From: Bacillota bacterium | GTDB lineage: Bacteria > Bacillota > UBA4882 > UBA8346 | DNA length: 64,000 nucleotides | Reading direction: 5' to 3' | Assembly: GCA_023429995.1 (NCBI GenBank) | Contig: JAEZCE010000006.1 | Span: forward strand, 1 to 64,000 | In this document: positions 41,463 through 51,665 of the stretch, piece after piece | Position numbering within the stretch: the first letter of the stretch is position 1 | How the letters are laid out: each line of letters opens with the position of its first letter | Program-made: the position numbers and the translations under genes | Notes under the pieces: generated by a model | Told to the model about the DNA's origin: nothing | Databases searched by the model: none | The model's input: only the letters and a program-made list of their open reading frames with translations

Positions 41463-44400
41463 ATGGTTTCAAAAAAAGATCTTGAACCTAAGAAATTATT
41501 ATGGCTTCTAATGTTAATCGCTATTTTTATTCCTTTTACCAGTGGTGGTATCGTTTCATCTCAAATCAAAAGTACTGCGTCAAGTCCACGGGAGAAATTT
41601 CGAATTGTGGTCAAGTTAAAAGCAGAAATCGCTTTCCAAGCGGAATCCTCTCTCAGCCAGACGGAAATGGAGATTACCAGTGCATCTTCAAAGAATATGT
41701 ATTCCATTTTTCATAAGTATAAAATCAAGCGTATGGAGCCGGTTTATAAGGACGTGATACGTTGGAAGAAACGCACCGGGAAAACGGAAAGCGACTATAC
41801 CACGCAGATAAGACAAAAGTTTTCCCGCCGCACCAGGAGATACCACGGAACTTCCGAAATTCCGGATCTTTCTCGTACATATATTGTCGAACCAGATGTT
41901 AACTCAAAACAAGAACTCGAACGGATGGTTGAATTATTAAAGAAGGATTCCAGCTTTGAATATGTGGCGCCCGACCGGTTGGTGAAATTGCAGATGACCC
42001 CGAATGATCCTTATTTTTTAAGTAAAGGGAGTTGGGGACAATCCTATGAAGATCTTTACGGATTAAAGCAAATAGCTTGTCCCGCGGCATGGGATGTTTC
42101 TTCCGGCTCAGGAGTTATTGTGGCAGTTGTCGACACGGGAATTGACAAAAATCATCCCGATATTACGGCCAATGTCTGGACCAACAGTAAAGAGATTCCG
42201 GATAACGGAATCGATGATGATGGTAACGGGTATATCGATGATACGGAAGGTTGGAATTTTACTGACGATACCAATAATCCAGTGGATGACTACGGACACG
42301 GTACCCACGTGGCGGGGACAATTGCCGCCCAAGGCAATAATGGAACCGGAATCATCGGAGTAGCCCCAAATGCTAAGGTCATGAATGTAAAGGCTTTGAC
42401 TAAAGACGGTGGATACGATAGTTTGATAGGGTATGCTATACATTACGCGGCGGATAATGGAGCCGATGTTATTAATTGCAGTTTTGGAGGGCCCGGAAGC
42501 TCACCTCCCCTTGAAGAGGCAATTGATTATGCATATAAGTTAGGAGCGGTTGTTGTGGTGGCGGCGGGAAACGACGCCGGCGCCGATGTAAGAAACTATA
42601 GCCCTGCAGGTTTTCATAATGTCATTACCGTAGCCGCCTTAGATAACGCAGGTCAAGTAGCCGGTTTTTCCAATATCGGAAATGGAATTGATGTAGCAGC
42701 GCCGGGAGTGGATATTCTCTCATTACGCGCCTCCGGAACAACGATGGGGACTCCGGTTAACGATTACTACACCAGAGCGAACGGAACCAGTATGGCGACT
42801 CCTCATGTTGCGGGACTAGCGGCATTGATTCTATCCCGTAATTTGGAATTTTCCATTGATCAAGTGCGGCAAATCATCTGTACTTCTGCCGACGATCTTT
42901 TTACCAGCGGTTTTGACCGGGAATCCGGGTTTGGCCAGATTAACGCTTTGAAAGCGGTAGGCATGAATGATTCACTTGAAGTCCATATGGACGGTTTTGG
43001 TGTCGGAACGAGCCTGACCGGGCTAACTCCGATAAACGGCACGGTGAAAGGAGCGAAACTTTCTAGTTACATTTTAGAGTATGGCGCAGGTTTTTCGCCG
43101 AATGTCTGGATGGTAATTAATCAGGGGAGTTCTCCTGTGGATAAAGGCCAATTGGGAGTTTTCGACGCGGCGGTGGTTCCCGATGGTGTTTATGTGCTTC
43201 GTTTAACGGCTAAAGATAATAGCAGCCCGCAGAAGGTATATACCGATTATCTGGAAGTAACCGTGAACTACTTGTCCATTGCGGATCCGGCGCCACCGGC
43301 AGTACCAAGTGTCGCCAGGGTGTTCAAGCCCGGGAAAATTATATCCATTAATGGAACCGCTTCCGGGCCAAGTTTTCAGCGTTTTCACCTGGAATGGGGC
43401 GAGGGTATGAATCCTTCGGAGTGGTTTTCCATCGGTTTTACACTGGTATCGTCCGGAAATTCACCAATCCATGACGGCCTTTTGGCCAGTTGGAATTCGG
43501 GGGTTTTTCCAGGCAAAGCCGGATACTATCAAATCCGTTTGCTGGTGGATAATGCCGGTTTTACCAGTGAATCCAGGACCATTATTTATTTGGAACCGGA
43601 TTTGCTCTCGGATAACTGGCCTCAAAAATTCGCTTCGTCCACTTTGGACAATAGTGTTGTACCGGTAAAAGGAAGCAACGGGCAATCAGATTTGGTAGTC
43701 TCTTTACCCAATAGTTTTTTTGGTTTTGCCTCAGGATTCAGACGATATTCATATGACGGATTACTTAAATATTCTTTAGACTACAATTCAGGTTTTTCAT
43801 ACCAAGCAGCGGCGGATAATTTAGATCAGCAGCCCGGAAATGAAGTCGTAATTCTTAAGGATGAGGTCATCCGGGTCATTAAACCGGACAATACATTTTA
43901 TGAATTTTTACCGGGGAATGCATCCTTGAATTATCAACAAACCCCGATTGTACTTCAAGATCTAAACGGGGATTCCGTTCCGGAAATTCTGGCCCTGGGA
44001 AATGATATATCCAACAACCGGTATTTATTTGCATGGAATACCAAAGGCTCTTTGATATCAAACAACTATCCCGTTCAAATTTTGGATAGAGGGTATTCGG
44101 GTAGGTTTCCGAAAACGAGCGTTTATTTTTTGGCAGCGGATTTTGATCATGATGGTTCCAAGGAAATTATTGTGCGCCAAAGCGATGCCAGCCGGACCTC
44201 TTACTTAACCATACTCAATTCGGATGGAACTCCTAAAAACTGGGCCGCCGTTCAACCGCTCTTTCCAAACACGGTGATTACTTTTATGGCTGCAAGTGAT
44301 TTGGATCACGACGGCCATACGGAGATTGTTTTGGTCACTACCGGCATCGCCGGGGCAGGGGAAGATTGGGAAATCAACGGAGATTATAAGGTTTATGTCC

Positions 44401-47400
44401 TGGCGGACAATGGTACGGTCAAACCAGGATGGCCTGTTACAATTTGCGGATTTGACGCCTTGGGGATAGCGGATATGGATCGGGATTCCATTGATGAAAT
44501 TGTTGTTTCCGGTTCTTATGCGCCCAATGGAATAACTATAACGGATATCCACGTTCTTAAACCGGATGGGAGACCCATGTCCAAAGTTTGGCCTTTCCAT
44601 GGCAGGCAAATGAGGAGGTTTTCCATCGGAGATATAAATGGTGACGGTTTCCCGGAGATCTTGATTTATAAAGACAATCTTTTGCGGTATACTCCGGATC
44701 CTTCGACCAATCGTTTCTATTGTCAAGCTGAATTGTTGGCTATCAATAAAGAGGCGGACATCGTAAAATCCTGGGATTTTTTGGGAGTGGACGGAGATCA
44801 GCCGGGCGTATCAGCAGCGCCTGTGTTGGGTGACTTTAACCAGGATGGAAATGTGGATATCGCCATCAAATACGACTTGATTTCGGGTGGCGGTACCAGC
44901 GGATTCATAAAAAATAATGTGATTAGCGTTTTAACTCTTGATGCGCCATATAATGCCGATAATATGGATTGGCCGATGAGTTTGTTTGATGCCAATAATT
45001 CTGCGGTTCGGGTATCCAAGCCGAAAGTGGTGACCGAGACTGCGCTCAGATTGGACAAAAGTAACTACCTTCTAAAAAAAGGTTTTACTCAAAAAGTGGT
45101 TGTTACTGCAACATATTCTAATGGAGCAGAATTTGATGTATCCAATTCGGCTACTTATCAAATTGCCGATCCAAATATTGCCAGTGTAAATGAGACTGGT
45201 ACAATCGAAGGACTTCAACCGGGTAGTACTACTTTGACTGTAAGTTGCGGCGGAAAAACGGCAACTGCTCAGGTTGCGGTGGTTGCTTCGGTCAGCTCAA
45301 TCAAACTGAACTCCAATGGATATAGTATCCCGCAGGGTACTTCGGCTCGTGTAATTGTCACGGCTACATATTCCGATGGCAGGATTCAAGATGTTACTAA
45401 CGAAGTAACCTATCAAATTGATAAATCCGATATCGCCCGGGTGGACAGTGTTGGGAAAATCACTGGCGTGACCATAGGTTCAGCCATGTTGACCGTGACC
45501 TATGAGGGGAAAAACGCATATGCCTGGGTGTCAATTACGCCTGTTCCTATTAAGATCGGGTTTGCCTTGGCTCCATATAATATAACAGTCGGAAGTACAA
45601 AGAAAGCAACGGTAATGGGATCTGCTGCCGATGGAACAATGCGGGATTTCACAGTTGCATCTTTATTTGAAATATCGGACCCCCAAATTGTCTCCATAAA
45701 CGGGTCTGGCGAATTTGTCGGTTTAAAGCCGGGAACAGTAACACTTACGGCAAAATTATTAGATTTGATAGCTACCACCCAAATTGTTGTTACCGATCCG
45801 GTGGTTTCTGCTATTAACCTGGATTCTACCAGTTATAGCTTGCCCGCCGGTTCGACACGCAGTATCTCTGTCACGGCTACTTATATGGATAATAGTACCA
45901 AGGATGTCACCCATGACGCATCATATCAACTTGCCGACACGAGTATCGCCACAGTGGATTCCACAGGCAAGATTAGGGGACTCACGCCCGGAACCACTAC
46001 CTTAACCGTGAGTTACCAGGGAAAAACAACCAGTGCTCCGATAACAGTAACTCAGACGTTCATGACGGGGATAGCTTTGGATGCGTCATCTTACTCGATG
46101 CCGGCCGGTTTGACTCGAAATGTGACCGTTATCGCAACATATTCCGATAACACTACCAAGAATGTTACAAGTTTGGCAGTGTATCAAGTTTCCAATCCCG
46201 ATATTGCCACCGTGGATACTTCCGGATTGATTAAAGGAATGCTCCCCGGTAATGCCACCCTCACAGTCAGCTTTGAGGGAATGACGGTGAGGGTGCCGGT
46301 GGTTGTGGAACAACCCGTTATAAATTCAATTAAACTGGATTCCAATACCTATAACATACCGGCCGGTTTAACCCAAAACATCATTGTTACAGCTTCTTAC
46401 TCAGACAACAGTACGAAGGATGTAACCGGTTTGGCGAGTTATCGGATAGCTGATGCCGGTATAGCCACGATAACAGGTACCGGTATAATCCGGGGAATGA
46501 TTCCCGGAACCACTACCTTAACCGTAAATGTCAATGATCAAATGGTCACCGCGCAAGTGGTTGTCAGCCAGCCTATCGTGACGGCCATTGGACTGGATGC
46601 CCCGTCATATTCACTGGCGGCCAATATGACTAAAAGTGTAGCGGTTTTGGCGACATATTCGGATAACACTACCCAAGATGTCTCCCGTTCCGCCATCTAT
46701 CAAATGGCGAATCCCGAGATAGCTACAATCGATACTACGGGGTTGATTACCGGGTTAACCTCCGGAACCACTACCTTAACCGTAAGTTATCAGGGTAAAA
46801 TTTGTACGGCAACGATCCATGTGGAGCAAATTATCTTAAGTACAATCAAACTGAATTCCAATTATTATTATATCCCCTTAGGGTTAAGCGGCCATGTCGT
46901 TGTGACCGCGGTTTACTCGGATAATAGCACCAAAGATATAACAAGTGCGGCTGGTTATCAAATTTCTGACCCAGGCATTGCCACGGTAGATGCAACTGGA
47001 AAGATCCAAAGTGTGGCAGTTGGGTCAACGAAGCTTACCGTAAGTTATAATGGTAAAACAGCAGTCGGGCAGGTATATGTGGAAGAACCTGCTCCAATCG
47101 CAATGAAAGTTAATCCGGATAGTTTTACGATGCCGTTAGGATTAACAAAAAAAATAACCGTTATTGCAACTTATTCCGACAATAGCACGAAAGACGTAAC
47201 CAACCTGGTGAGTTATAAGTTCCAAGATAATACCATTGCCCAAGTAGACGCAACCGGGACGATTACCGGATTGAAAGTCGGAAGTACATCATTTTGGATA
47301 TGGTTAGGCAGTAGGATTGGTGTGGGAGCGTACTATGTAACAGTGACTGAGCCGGTGGCGACTTCCCTTAAGTTAGATGCCAATAGCTACAATATATCAG

Positions 47401-47963
47401 CGGGGTTAACAAAAAATGTCCTTGTCAATGCGGTTTTTTCGGATAACAGTACCAAGGATATTACCAGTTCCGCATCGTATCAAATGGCAAATACTGGAAT
47501 AGCCACAGTAGACGCTTCCGGTAAAATTACCGGCCTGGCCTCGGGAACTACTACATTGACAGTTAATTACAATGGGTTGACCGCTGTTGCTCAAGTAATC
47601 GTCGGAGATGCGATGGGTGGAGACGGCTATGAGCCCAATGATACCATGGCTGCTGCATACGGTATCGGCAATAGTATTACCATAACTCCCACAATTCACA
47701 ATTCATCGGACGTGGATTACTTCAAGATTACCATCGCTAATGTGTCCAATATTACATTCGTCTTAATCCCTCCGTCGGACAAGGATTATGACCTCTATTT
47801 ATTGGACTCCTTAGGTAATCAAATCGGCGTTTCCACTGCAGGGACAGGCAGTATTGATCAAATTACTAAATCTTTGGCCAGCGGTGCCTATTACATAAAA
47901 GTTGTAGGTTACCGGGGAGCATATTCCGCAACACCCTATACGTTTAAGGTAACTTCGAATTAA
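41463..47963 (+). CDS. Giant secreted subtilisin-like (S8) protease with FG-GAP-like, Big_2 and PPC domains
   Basis: 2166 residues. Order: signal segment (about 10-30), inhibitor-I9-like propeptide (FRIVVKLKAE ... YVAPDRLVKLQ), S8 catalytic domain with Asp 224 (VVDTGID), His 279 (YGHGTHVAGTIAA) and Ser 443 (NGTSMATPHVAGLAAL), then Ig-like segments. About 720-1170 is a set of FG-GAP/VCBS-like calcium repeats (DLNGDSVPEIL, DFDHDGSKEII, DLDHDGHTEIV, DINGDGFPEIL, DFNQDGNVDIA). About 1190-2045 is ten Big_2-like repeats of roughly 85 residues. A PPC domain ends the protein (EPNDTMAAAYGIG ... DVDYFKI ... DYDLYLL). All catalytic residues are intact. It is probably surface-attached or released; the substrate is unknown. 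Confidence 0.93.
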   Translation: MVSKKDLEPKKLLWLLMLIAIFIPFTSGGIVSSQIKSTASSPREKFRIVVKLKAEIAFQAESSLSQTEMEITSASSKNMYSIFHKYKIKRMEPVYKDVIRWKKRTGKTESDYTTQIRQKFSRRTRRYHGTSEIPDLSRTYIVEPDVNSKQELERMVELLKKDSSFEYVAPDRLVKLQMTPNDPYFLSKGSWGQSYEDLYGLKQIACPAAWDVSSGSGVIVAVVDTGIDKNHPDITANVWTNSKEIPDNGIDDDGNGYIDDTEGWNFTDDTNNPVDDYGHGTHVAGTIAAQGNNGTGIIGVAPNAKVMNVKALTKDGGYDSLIGYAIHYAADNGADVINCSFGGPGSSPPLEEAIDYAYKLGAVVVVAAGNDAGADVRNYSPAGFHNVITVAALDNAGQVAGFSNIGNGIDVAAPGVDILSLRASGTTMGTPVNDYYTRANGTSMATPHVAGLAALILSRNLEFSIDQVRQIICTSADDLFTSGFDRESGFGQINALKAVGMNDSLEVHMDGFGVGTSLTGLTPINGTVKGAKLSSYILEYGAGFSPNVWMVINQGSSPVDKGQLGVFDAAVVPDGVYVLRLTAKDNSSPQKVYTDYLEVTVNYLSIADPAPPAVPSVARVFKPGKIISINGTASGPSFQRFHLEWGEGMNPSEWFSIGFTLVSSGNSPIHDGLLASWNSGVFPGKAGYYQIRLLVDNAGFTSESRTIIYLEPDLLSDNWPQKFASSTLDNSVVPVKGSNGQSDLVVSLPNSFFGFASGFRRYSYDGLLKYSLDYNSGFSYQAAADNLDQQPGNEVVILKDEVIRVIKPDNTFYEFLPGNASLNYQQTPIVLQDLNGDSVPEILALGNDISNNRYLFAWNTKGSLISNNYPVQILDRGYSGRFPKTSVYFLAADFDHDGSKEIIVRQSDASRTSYLTILNSDGTPKNWAAVQPLFPNTVITFMAASDLDHDGHTEIVLVTTGIAGAGEDWEINGDYKVYVLADNGTVKPGWPVTICGFDALGIADMDRDSIDEIVVSGSYAPNGITITDIHVLKPDGRPMSKVWPFHGRQMRRFSIGDINGDGFPEILIYKDNLLRYTPDPSTNRFYCQAELLAINKEADIVKSWDFLGVDGDQPGVSAAPVLGDFNQDGNVDIAIKYDLISGGGTSGFIKNNVISVLTLDAPYNADNMDWPMSLFDANNSAVRVSKPKVVTETALRLDKSNYLLKKGFTQKVVVTATYSNGAEFDVSNSATYQIADPNIASVNETGTIEGLQPGSTTLTVSCGGKTATAQVAVVASVSSIKLNSNGYSIPQGTSARVIVTATYSDGRIQDVTNEVTYQIDKSDIARVDSVGKITGVTIGSAMLTVTYEGKNAYAWVSITPVPIKIGFALAPYNITVGSTKKATVMGSAADGTMRDFTVASLFEISDPQIVSINGSGEFVGLKPGTVTLTAKLLDLIATTQIVVTDPVVSAINLDSTSYSLPAGSTRSISVTATYMDNSTKDVTHDASYQLADTSIATVDSTGKIRGLTPGTTTLTVSYQGKTTSAPITVTQTFMTGIALDASSYSMPAGLTRNVTVIATYSDNTTKNVTSLAVYQVSNPDIATVDTSGLIKGMLPGNATLTVSFEGMTVRVPVVVEQPVINSIKLDSNTYNIPAGLTQNIIVTASYSDNSTKDVTGLASYRIADAGIATITGTGIIRGMIPGTTTLTVNVNDQMVTAQVVVSQPIVTAIGLDAPSYSLAANMTKSVAVLATYSDNTTQDVSRSAIYQMANPEIATIDTTGLITGLTSGTTTLTVSYQGKICTATIHVEQIILSTIKLNSNYYYIPLGLSGHVVVTAVYSDNSTKDITSAAGYQISDPGIATVDATGKIQSVAVGSTKLTVSYNGKTAVGQVYVEEPAPIAMKVNPDSFTMPLGLTKKITVIATYSDNSTKDVTNLVSYKFQDNTIAQVDATGTITGLKVGSTSFWIWLGSRIGVGAYYVTVTEPVATSLKLDANSYNISAGLTKNVLVNAVFSDNSTKDITSSASYQMANTGIATVDASGKITGLASGTTTLTVNYNGLTAVAQVIVGDAMGGDGYEPNDTMAAAYGIGNSITITPTIHNSSDVDYFKITIANVSNITFVLIPPSDKDYDLYLLDSLGNQIGVSTAGTGSIDQITKSLASGAYYIKVVGYRGAYSATPYTFKVTSN

Positions 47964-48024
47964 TCTTGTCCCGGGTAAATTGGGGATGGGATAAGAATTG
48001 AACCCAAATCCGTATTGTTTTTGA

Positions 48025-48063
48025 AACAAAGCTCTTTCGGCTGTTAACCGGAAGAGCTTTGTT
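48025..48063 (+). terminator. Protease gene terminator
   Basis: AACAAAGCTCTT (48025-48036) pairs with AAGAGCTTTGTT (48052-48063), with CGG/CCG continuing the stem inside. The T tract is short. 61 bases after the stop codon. Confidence 0.7.
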
Positions 48064-48156
48064 ATGGGTGCGCCCGGCATGGGCCCAATCGAATGGGTGG
48101 AAGTCCCGAGTGTTGGTGGATGGCGCAGGATGAATTCATCATCTACTCGATTTGAA

Positions 48157-48402
48157 AACCAGGTTTTTAACAAAAAGCATTCTTAAGGGTGAAAAAGTTC
48201 ACCCTTTCATTTAGAATGAAAAAATTAATTTTTGACGAAATAAAGAAAAGATTGTAATTCAGGGAAAATTGCTTATCCACAATAAAATAGAGTAATGGAA
48301 TGGATTATCAAATTTAAAAACGGACCGGCTTTACAATAGTCCATGTCAAAATGCCCTCAGGGGGAACCTTTCGTGCCGAATTGGAGCGTGATTGCCATGT
48401 CC
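48157..48402 (+). pseudogene. Duplicated leader and broken start of the TIGR00266 gene
   Basis: About 246 bases align with 38333-38588, including the palindrome AGGGTGAAAAAGTTCACCCT and the start MDYQI. The copy's ATG is at 48300, but its sixth codon is TAA (GAA in the intact gene), and small indels follow before homology ends near CCATGTCC. It is therefore a dead fragment. It marks the left edge of the accessory island. No other gene is seen in 47964-48505. Confidence 0.85.
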
Positions 48403-48505
48403 TCCACAACGAAATGATGTCAATTGTTTTGATGATATCGGCGCTGTGGATTGTAAATGACATTCTGAATTATCGGGAGATGTTTTTTGAAAGGAAGATA
48501 CCCCA

Positions 48506-48946
48506 ATGAGACTGGAACACATTGCAGCCATTACCAGACTTCGCGCTGAAGTCCCAGAAGCCTTCGGAAGGCCAGCAACTGCAAAGGAGATCGCCGAGGC
48601 CGAAGAACGGTTAGGTGTAAAAATTTCCGACAGCTACCGCGATTTTTTAGCAGAGTTCGGTTCGGGAGGCGTCGGTAAGGCTATTATTCTCGGTTTAAGC
48701 GAAGCCGAATTTGTTTATACTCCTTCGATCATTGAAGTATCATCCCGGTTTCGTAAAGAATTGCCGGAGTATGACCGGATGGTGGTTATCGGAATTGATG
48801 GCTCCGGGAACCCGGTGGGCTTTTTACCGGATAACCCTTGCATATTTACCCACGATCATGATTTCGGCGGCAAGTACGATTTGGCCACCGATTTTGACGA
48901 TTATCTTGAGAAGGCGCTTTCCGGAAGGTTGGCAGCCTCATTTTAA
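48506..48946 (+). CDS. SUKH (SMI1/KNR4) family protein
   Basis: The 146-residue product has the SUKH pattern: PATAKEIAEAEERLGVKISDSYRDFLAEFGSGGVG near the N-terminus (the E..LG..LP..Y..FL...G helix), then MVVIGIDGSGNPVGFLPDNP and a C-terminal DFDDYLEKAL helix. SUKH proteins are commonly immunity proteins of contact-dependent or polymorphic toxins. First gene of the accessory island, with GAAAGGAAG upstream. The cognate toxin is not visible. Confidence 0.85.
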   Translation: MRLEHIAAITRLRAEVPEAFGRPATAKEIAEAEERLGVKISDSYRDFLAEFGSGGVGKAIILGLSEAEFVYTPSIIEVSSRFRKELPEYDRMVVIGIDGSGNPVGFLPDNPCIFTHDHDFGGKYDLATDFDDYLEKALSGRLAASF

Positions 48947-48974
48947 TAAAAATGCAAAGGAGAGCGATGGCAAT

Positions 48975-50699
48975 ATGAATTTCAATGAATATCTCACCCA
49001 AGGCGACCTGGATAATGTCAAAAAAATGATTGAAGCCGGAACGGACATTGAAACAACCGATGAAGACGGGATGACTCCCCTGATGATCGCTGCAAGTAAC
49101 GGCCATTTGGCTCTCGTGAAATATTTGCTGGAGAAGGGCGCCAGGCTAGAAGCCACCGATGGGCTGCAAATGACCCCGATCATGATCGCAGCTTGTTATG
49201 ACCAGCTTGAGGTTGTGAAGTATCTGTTTGAAAAAAATGCGAATATTGAACGTAAAAATAAATACGGGCTCACCACAGCAATGCTGGCTGCTTATAATAA
49301 TTGCCGGGATGTTTTGAAATACCTGATTCAAAAGGGAGCCGATATCACAGCCAAAGATATTGACGGTTGGAATGCATTAATGCTGGCATCCAAAAAAGGC
49401 AATGGAACCATCGTCGAATATTTAATTGAGCAAGGCGTCGATCTTGAAGGGGAGGATAACGAAGGAAACACCGCATTAATGCTGGCTATAGAGAAAGAGC
49501 AATCCGAAGTTGTTGAGTTGTTGATTGTCAAGGGTGCCAATACCGGCAAATTGGATATTTCTACCGCAAGCGCCAATGGATTGCTGGGGCGGGTGCAACA
49601 GTTGGTCGCCGGAAAGATCAACCTCCAGGCTAAAAACGATGAAGGTATGACTCCGCTACTGCTGGCCGTGAGCAATGGCCGTTTGGAAACAGTAAAATTT
49701 TTATTGGATAATGGCTCCAACCTGCGGGAGAACGATGATGATGGCACGACTCCCCTGATGTTCGCCGTAACTGACGGCAATCTGGCAATGGTCCAGTACT
49801 TGGTGGAAAAAGGGGCGGATTTGGAAGGCCGTACCGCAGACGGAGAAACTGCCCTGCGGCTAGCCGCGGATCGTTGGCAGATAGAGATATTGCAATACCT
49901 TATTACTCAAGGGGCCAATATCAATGCGCGGGATAATCAGAGGCGGACGGCTTTGATGTGCGCCGCAGCGGCTGATAACTTGGATATTGTGCGTTGTTTG
50001 GTGGAAAACGGCGCGGATCTGGAGGCAACCGCAGAAAACGGTCAAACCGCATTAATGGTGGCGGCAGATGAGTGTCAAACGGATACCGTTCAATATCTGC
50101 TGGAAAAAGGGGCGGATATCGGGCAACTGGATATCATCCGGGCAAGTAAGGTAGGTTTGACTGAACGGGTCCGGCAATTACTTGAGACCGGAGTGGACCG
50201 GGAGGCCCTAAACGATCAGGGAATGACTCCGTTAATATTGGCGGCAAAAAACGGCCATCTGGAGACAGTACAATACCTGGTGGAAAAGGGGGCCCACGTT
50301 GGCGCAGCCGATGTGAACGGGATGACTCCGTTAATCTTTGCTGCTAATAACGGCTATCCGGAGATTGTGAAATATTTGGTTGAAAAAGGTGCCGTTATCG
50401 AGAGGTCCGATAGTGAGGGAACTACTCCTATTGTATTTGCTATATTTAACCGGCAGTTGGCGATCGTCCAATTTTTGGTCGATAAAGGGGCTTCAATTCA
50501 AGCTCCCGATCATTTCGGATCTACTCCTCTAATGCAAGCGGCCCGTTTCGGCCACCTGGCGATCGCCGATTATTTACTGAAGAACGGTGCCGATCTTAAC
50601 GCACGGGATCAAGACGGGAAAACCGCCTTAGATTATGCAACTGAATATGAACAGGATGCTCTCGTGGATTATTTACGCGGCAAAATGCTTAAAAAATAA
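48975..50699 (+). CDS. Ankyrin-repeat protein with three-block architecture
   Basis: 574 residues made of about 17 ankyrin repeats (consensus DG.TPLM.AA..GHLE.V.YL.EKGAD...). Two degenerate joints, GKLDISTASANGLLGRVQQL and GQLDIIRASKVGLTERVRQL, divide it into three blocks of five or six repeats. The opening (YLTQGDLDNVKKMIEAGTDIE) is similar to these joints, so the gene may be a triplication of one unit. No signal or membrane segment. I start at ATG 48975 with GGAGAG upstream; an earlier in-frame start lies inside the SUKH gene. A binding partner or inhibitor role is inferred from context. Confidence 0.88.
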   Translation: MNFNEYLTQGDLDNVKKMIEAGTDIETTDEDGMTPLMIAASNGHLALVKYLLEKGARLEATDGLQMTPIMIAACYDQLEVVKYLFEKNANIERKNKYGLTTAMLAAYNNCRDVLKYLIQKGADITAKDIDGWNALMLASKKGNGTIVEYLIEQGVDLEGEDNEGNTALMLAIEKEQSEVVELLIVKGANTGKLDISTASANGLLGRVQQLVAGKINLQAKNDEGMTPLLLAVSNGRLETVKFLLDNGSNLRENDDDGTTPLMFAVTDGNLAMVQYLVEKGADLEGRTADGETALRLAADRWQIEILQYLITQGANINARDNQRRTALMCAAAADNLDIVRCLVENGADLEATAENGQTALMVAADECQTDTVQYLLEKGADIGQLDIIRASKVGLTERVRQLLETGVDREALNDQGMTPLILAAKNGHLETVQYLVEKGAHVGAADVNGMTPLIFAANNGYPEIVKYLVEKGAVIERSDSEGTTPIVFAIFNRQLAIVQFLVDKGASIQAPDHFGSTPLMQAARFGHLAIADYLLKNGADLNARDQDGKTALDYATEYEQDALVDYLRGKMLKK

Positions 50700-50718
50700 T
50701 TGACAGGGAGGCACCCCA

Positions 50719-50932
50719 ATGGCTTATTATGATACGGATTTAATGCTGGACACCCTTGGCCGCGCTTATGAAGGTGATGAGCAAGCGAGAGCGGCAATTC
50801 AAGGAATCTTACTACCCCATGCAGTGTCGGATGACTATTCGGTGTGATATTGGTCCAGGAAATACGCCTCAATTGATGATCAAGGACTGGTCAACATTCC
50901 AATATGCCGCCCAAAGAAAACGGCAGCCGTAA
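50719..50932 (+). pseudogene. Short gene broken by a frameshift
   Basis: A perfect CAGGGAGGCACCCC precedes ATG 50719. The frame reads MAYYDTDLMLDTLGRAYEGD to a TGA at 50845. If one base is added at that point, translation continues as DIGPGNTPQLMIKDWSTFQY until TAA at 50930, which reads like real protein. I infer a one-base deletion in a small gene of about 70 codons. No family recognised. Confidence 0.5.
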
Positions 50933-51650
50933 GCAAGTGGCTGATTTTTATCATTGTGGCAAAGAATGCAAGTCATGGAGCAGTTTTCCGATTCCCGACA
51001 GTTTTGCGGTACGGGAAATGAAATATGCGGTTGGTGTATTCAGTTTTATCACCAGTGATCGGCGAATTATGTCCGGAACAACCGGGCAGATCGGTAAAGC
51101 CACAATGAAAAGCTCTTTTGCCGTAAACGGTGTGGCTGAAACTATTATTGAAGCGTGTTTCCTGAATATTCCCACGACTGTGGCAAATCCGTTGCAGCCA
51201 AAGAAGACCGCTGTCCAAAATCCACCCATCCGGGATGAGATTATTGGTACGCTCAACTTTAATGAACAACACCAGTGGTTTAAAACGAAGTATGTGACCC
51301 AAGGCAATTCTTTTGAGGTTTATATCGATATCGGCAACCGGGCTGAAGTAATGAAAAATTTACCAATGGTGCGGGAAATTCTTATCCATTTGGAAAGTGT
51401 TAATCAAAAGATGCGGGATTTTGCCGCCGAACAATTGCTGGAGTTAAAGAATGAAACTTGGCGCGAGGAAGGCGAACCGGAATTATCCAAAGCTGATTTC
51501 ATGGCCCGGATGTCGATTGAGACCATTTCTTTTAACGAGGATGGTGAATATAAGATTTGGTATGGGGACGGCGATTTATTCTGGGGGCATAGCATCACCG
51601 TATCCGCCGATCGGAAAGGCCGGCCGGAGCGGGCGGATATCAATGGGTGA
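50904..51650 (+). CDS. DUF2262 domain protein, doubtful N-terminus
   Basis: The C-terminal 150 residues match DUF2262: DEIIGTLNFNEQHQWFKTKYVTQGNSFEVYIDIGN, AAEQLLELKNETWREEG, then IWYGDGDLFWGHSITVSAD with the conserved FWGH. DUF2262 genes are frequent in immunity arrays. The first 100 residues are unlike the family, contain many Cys/Ser/Thr and follow no ribosome binding site, and the frame is blocked by TGA at 50877. The 5' part may be a fusion of decayed sequence, or the real gene may start further in. Confidence 0.6.
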   Translation: MPPKENGSRKQVADFYHCGKECKSWSSFPIPDSFAVREMKYAVGVFSFITSDRRIMSGTTGQIGKATMKSSFAVNGVAETIIEACFLNIPTTVANPLQPKKTAVQNPPIRDEIIGTLNFNEQHQWFKTKYVTQGNSFEVYIDIGNRAEVMKNLPMVREILIHLESVNQKMRDFAAEQLLELKNETWREEGEPELSKADFMARMSIETISFNEDGEYKIWYGDGDLFWGHSITVSADRKGRPERADING

Positions 51651-51665
51651 AAAGGAGAGACAACG

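Noticed and set aside
48711..48974. Longer N-terminus of the ankyrin protein
   Set aside because: It would lie entirely inside the SUKH gene in another frame; ATG 48975 has its own ribosome binding site.
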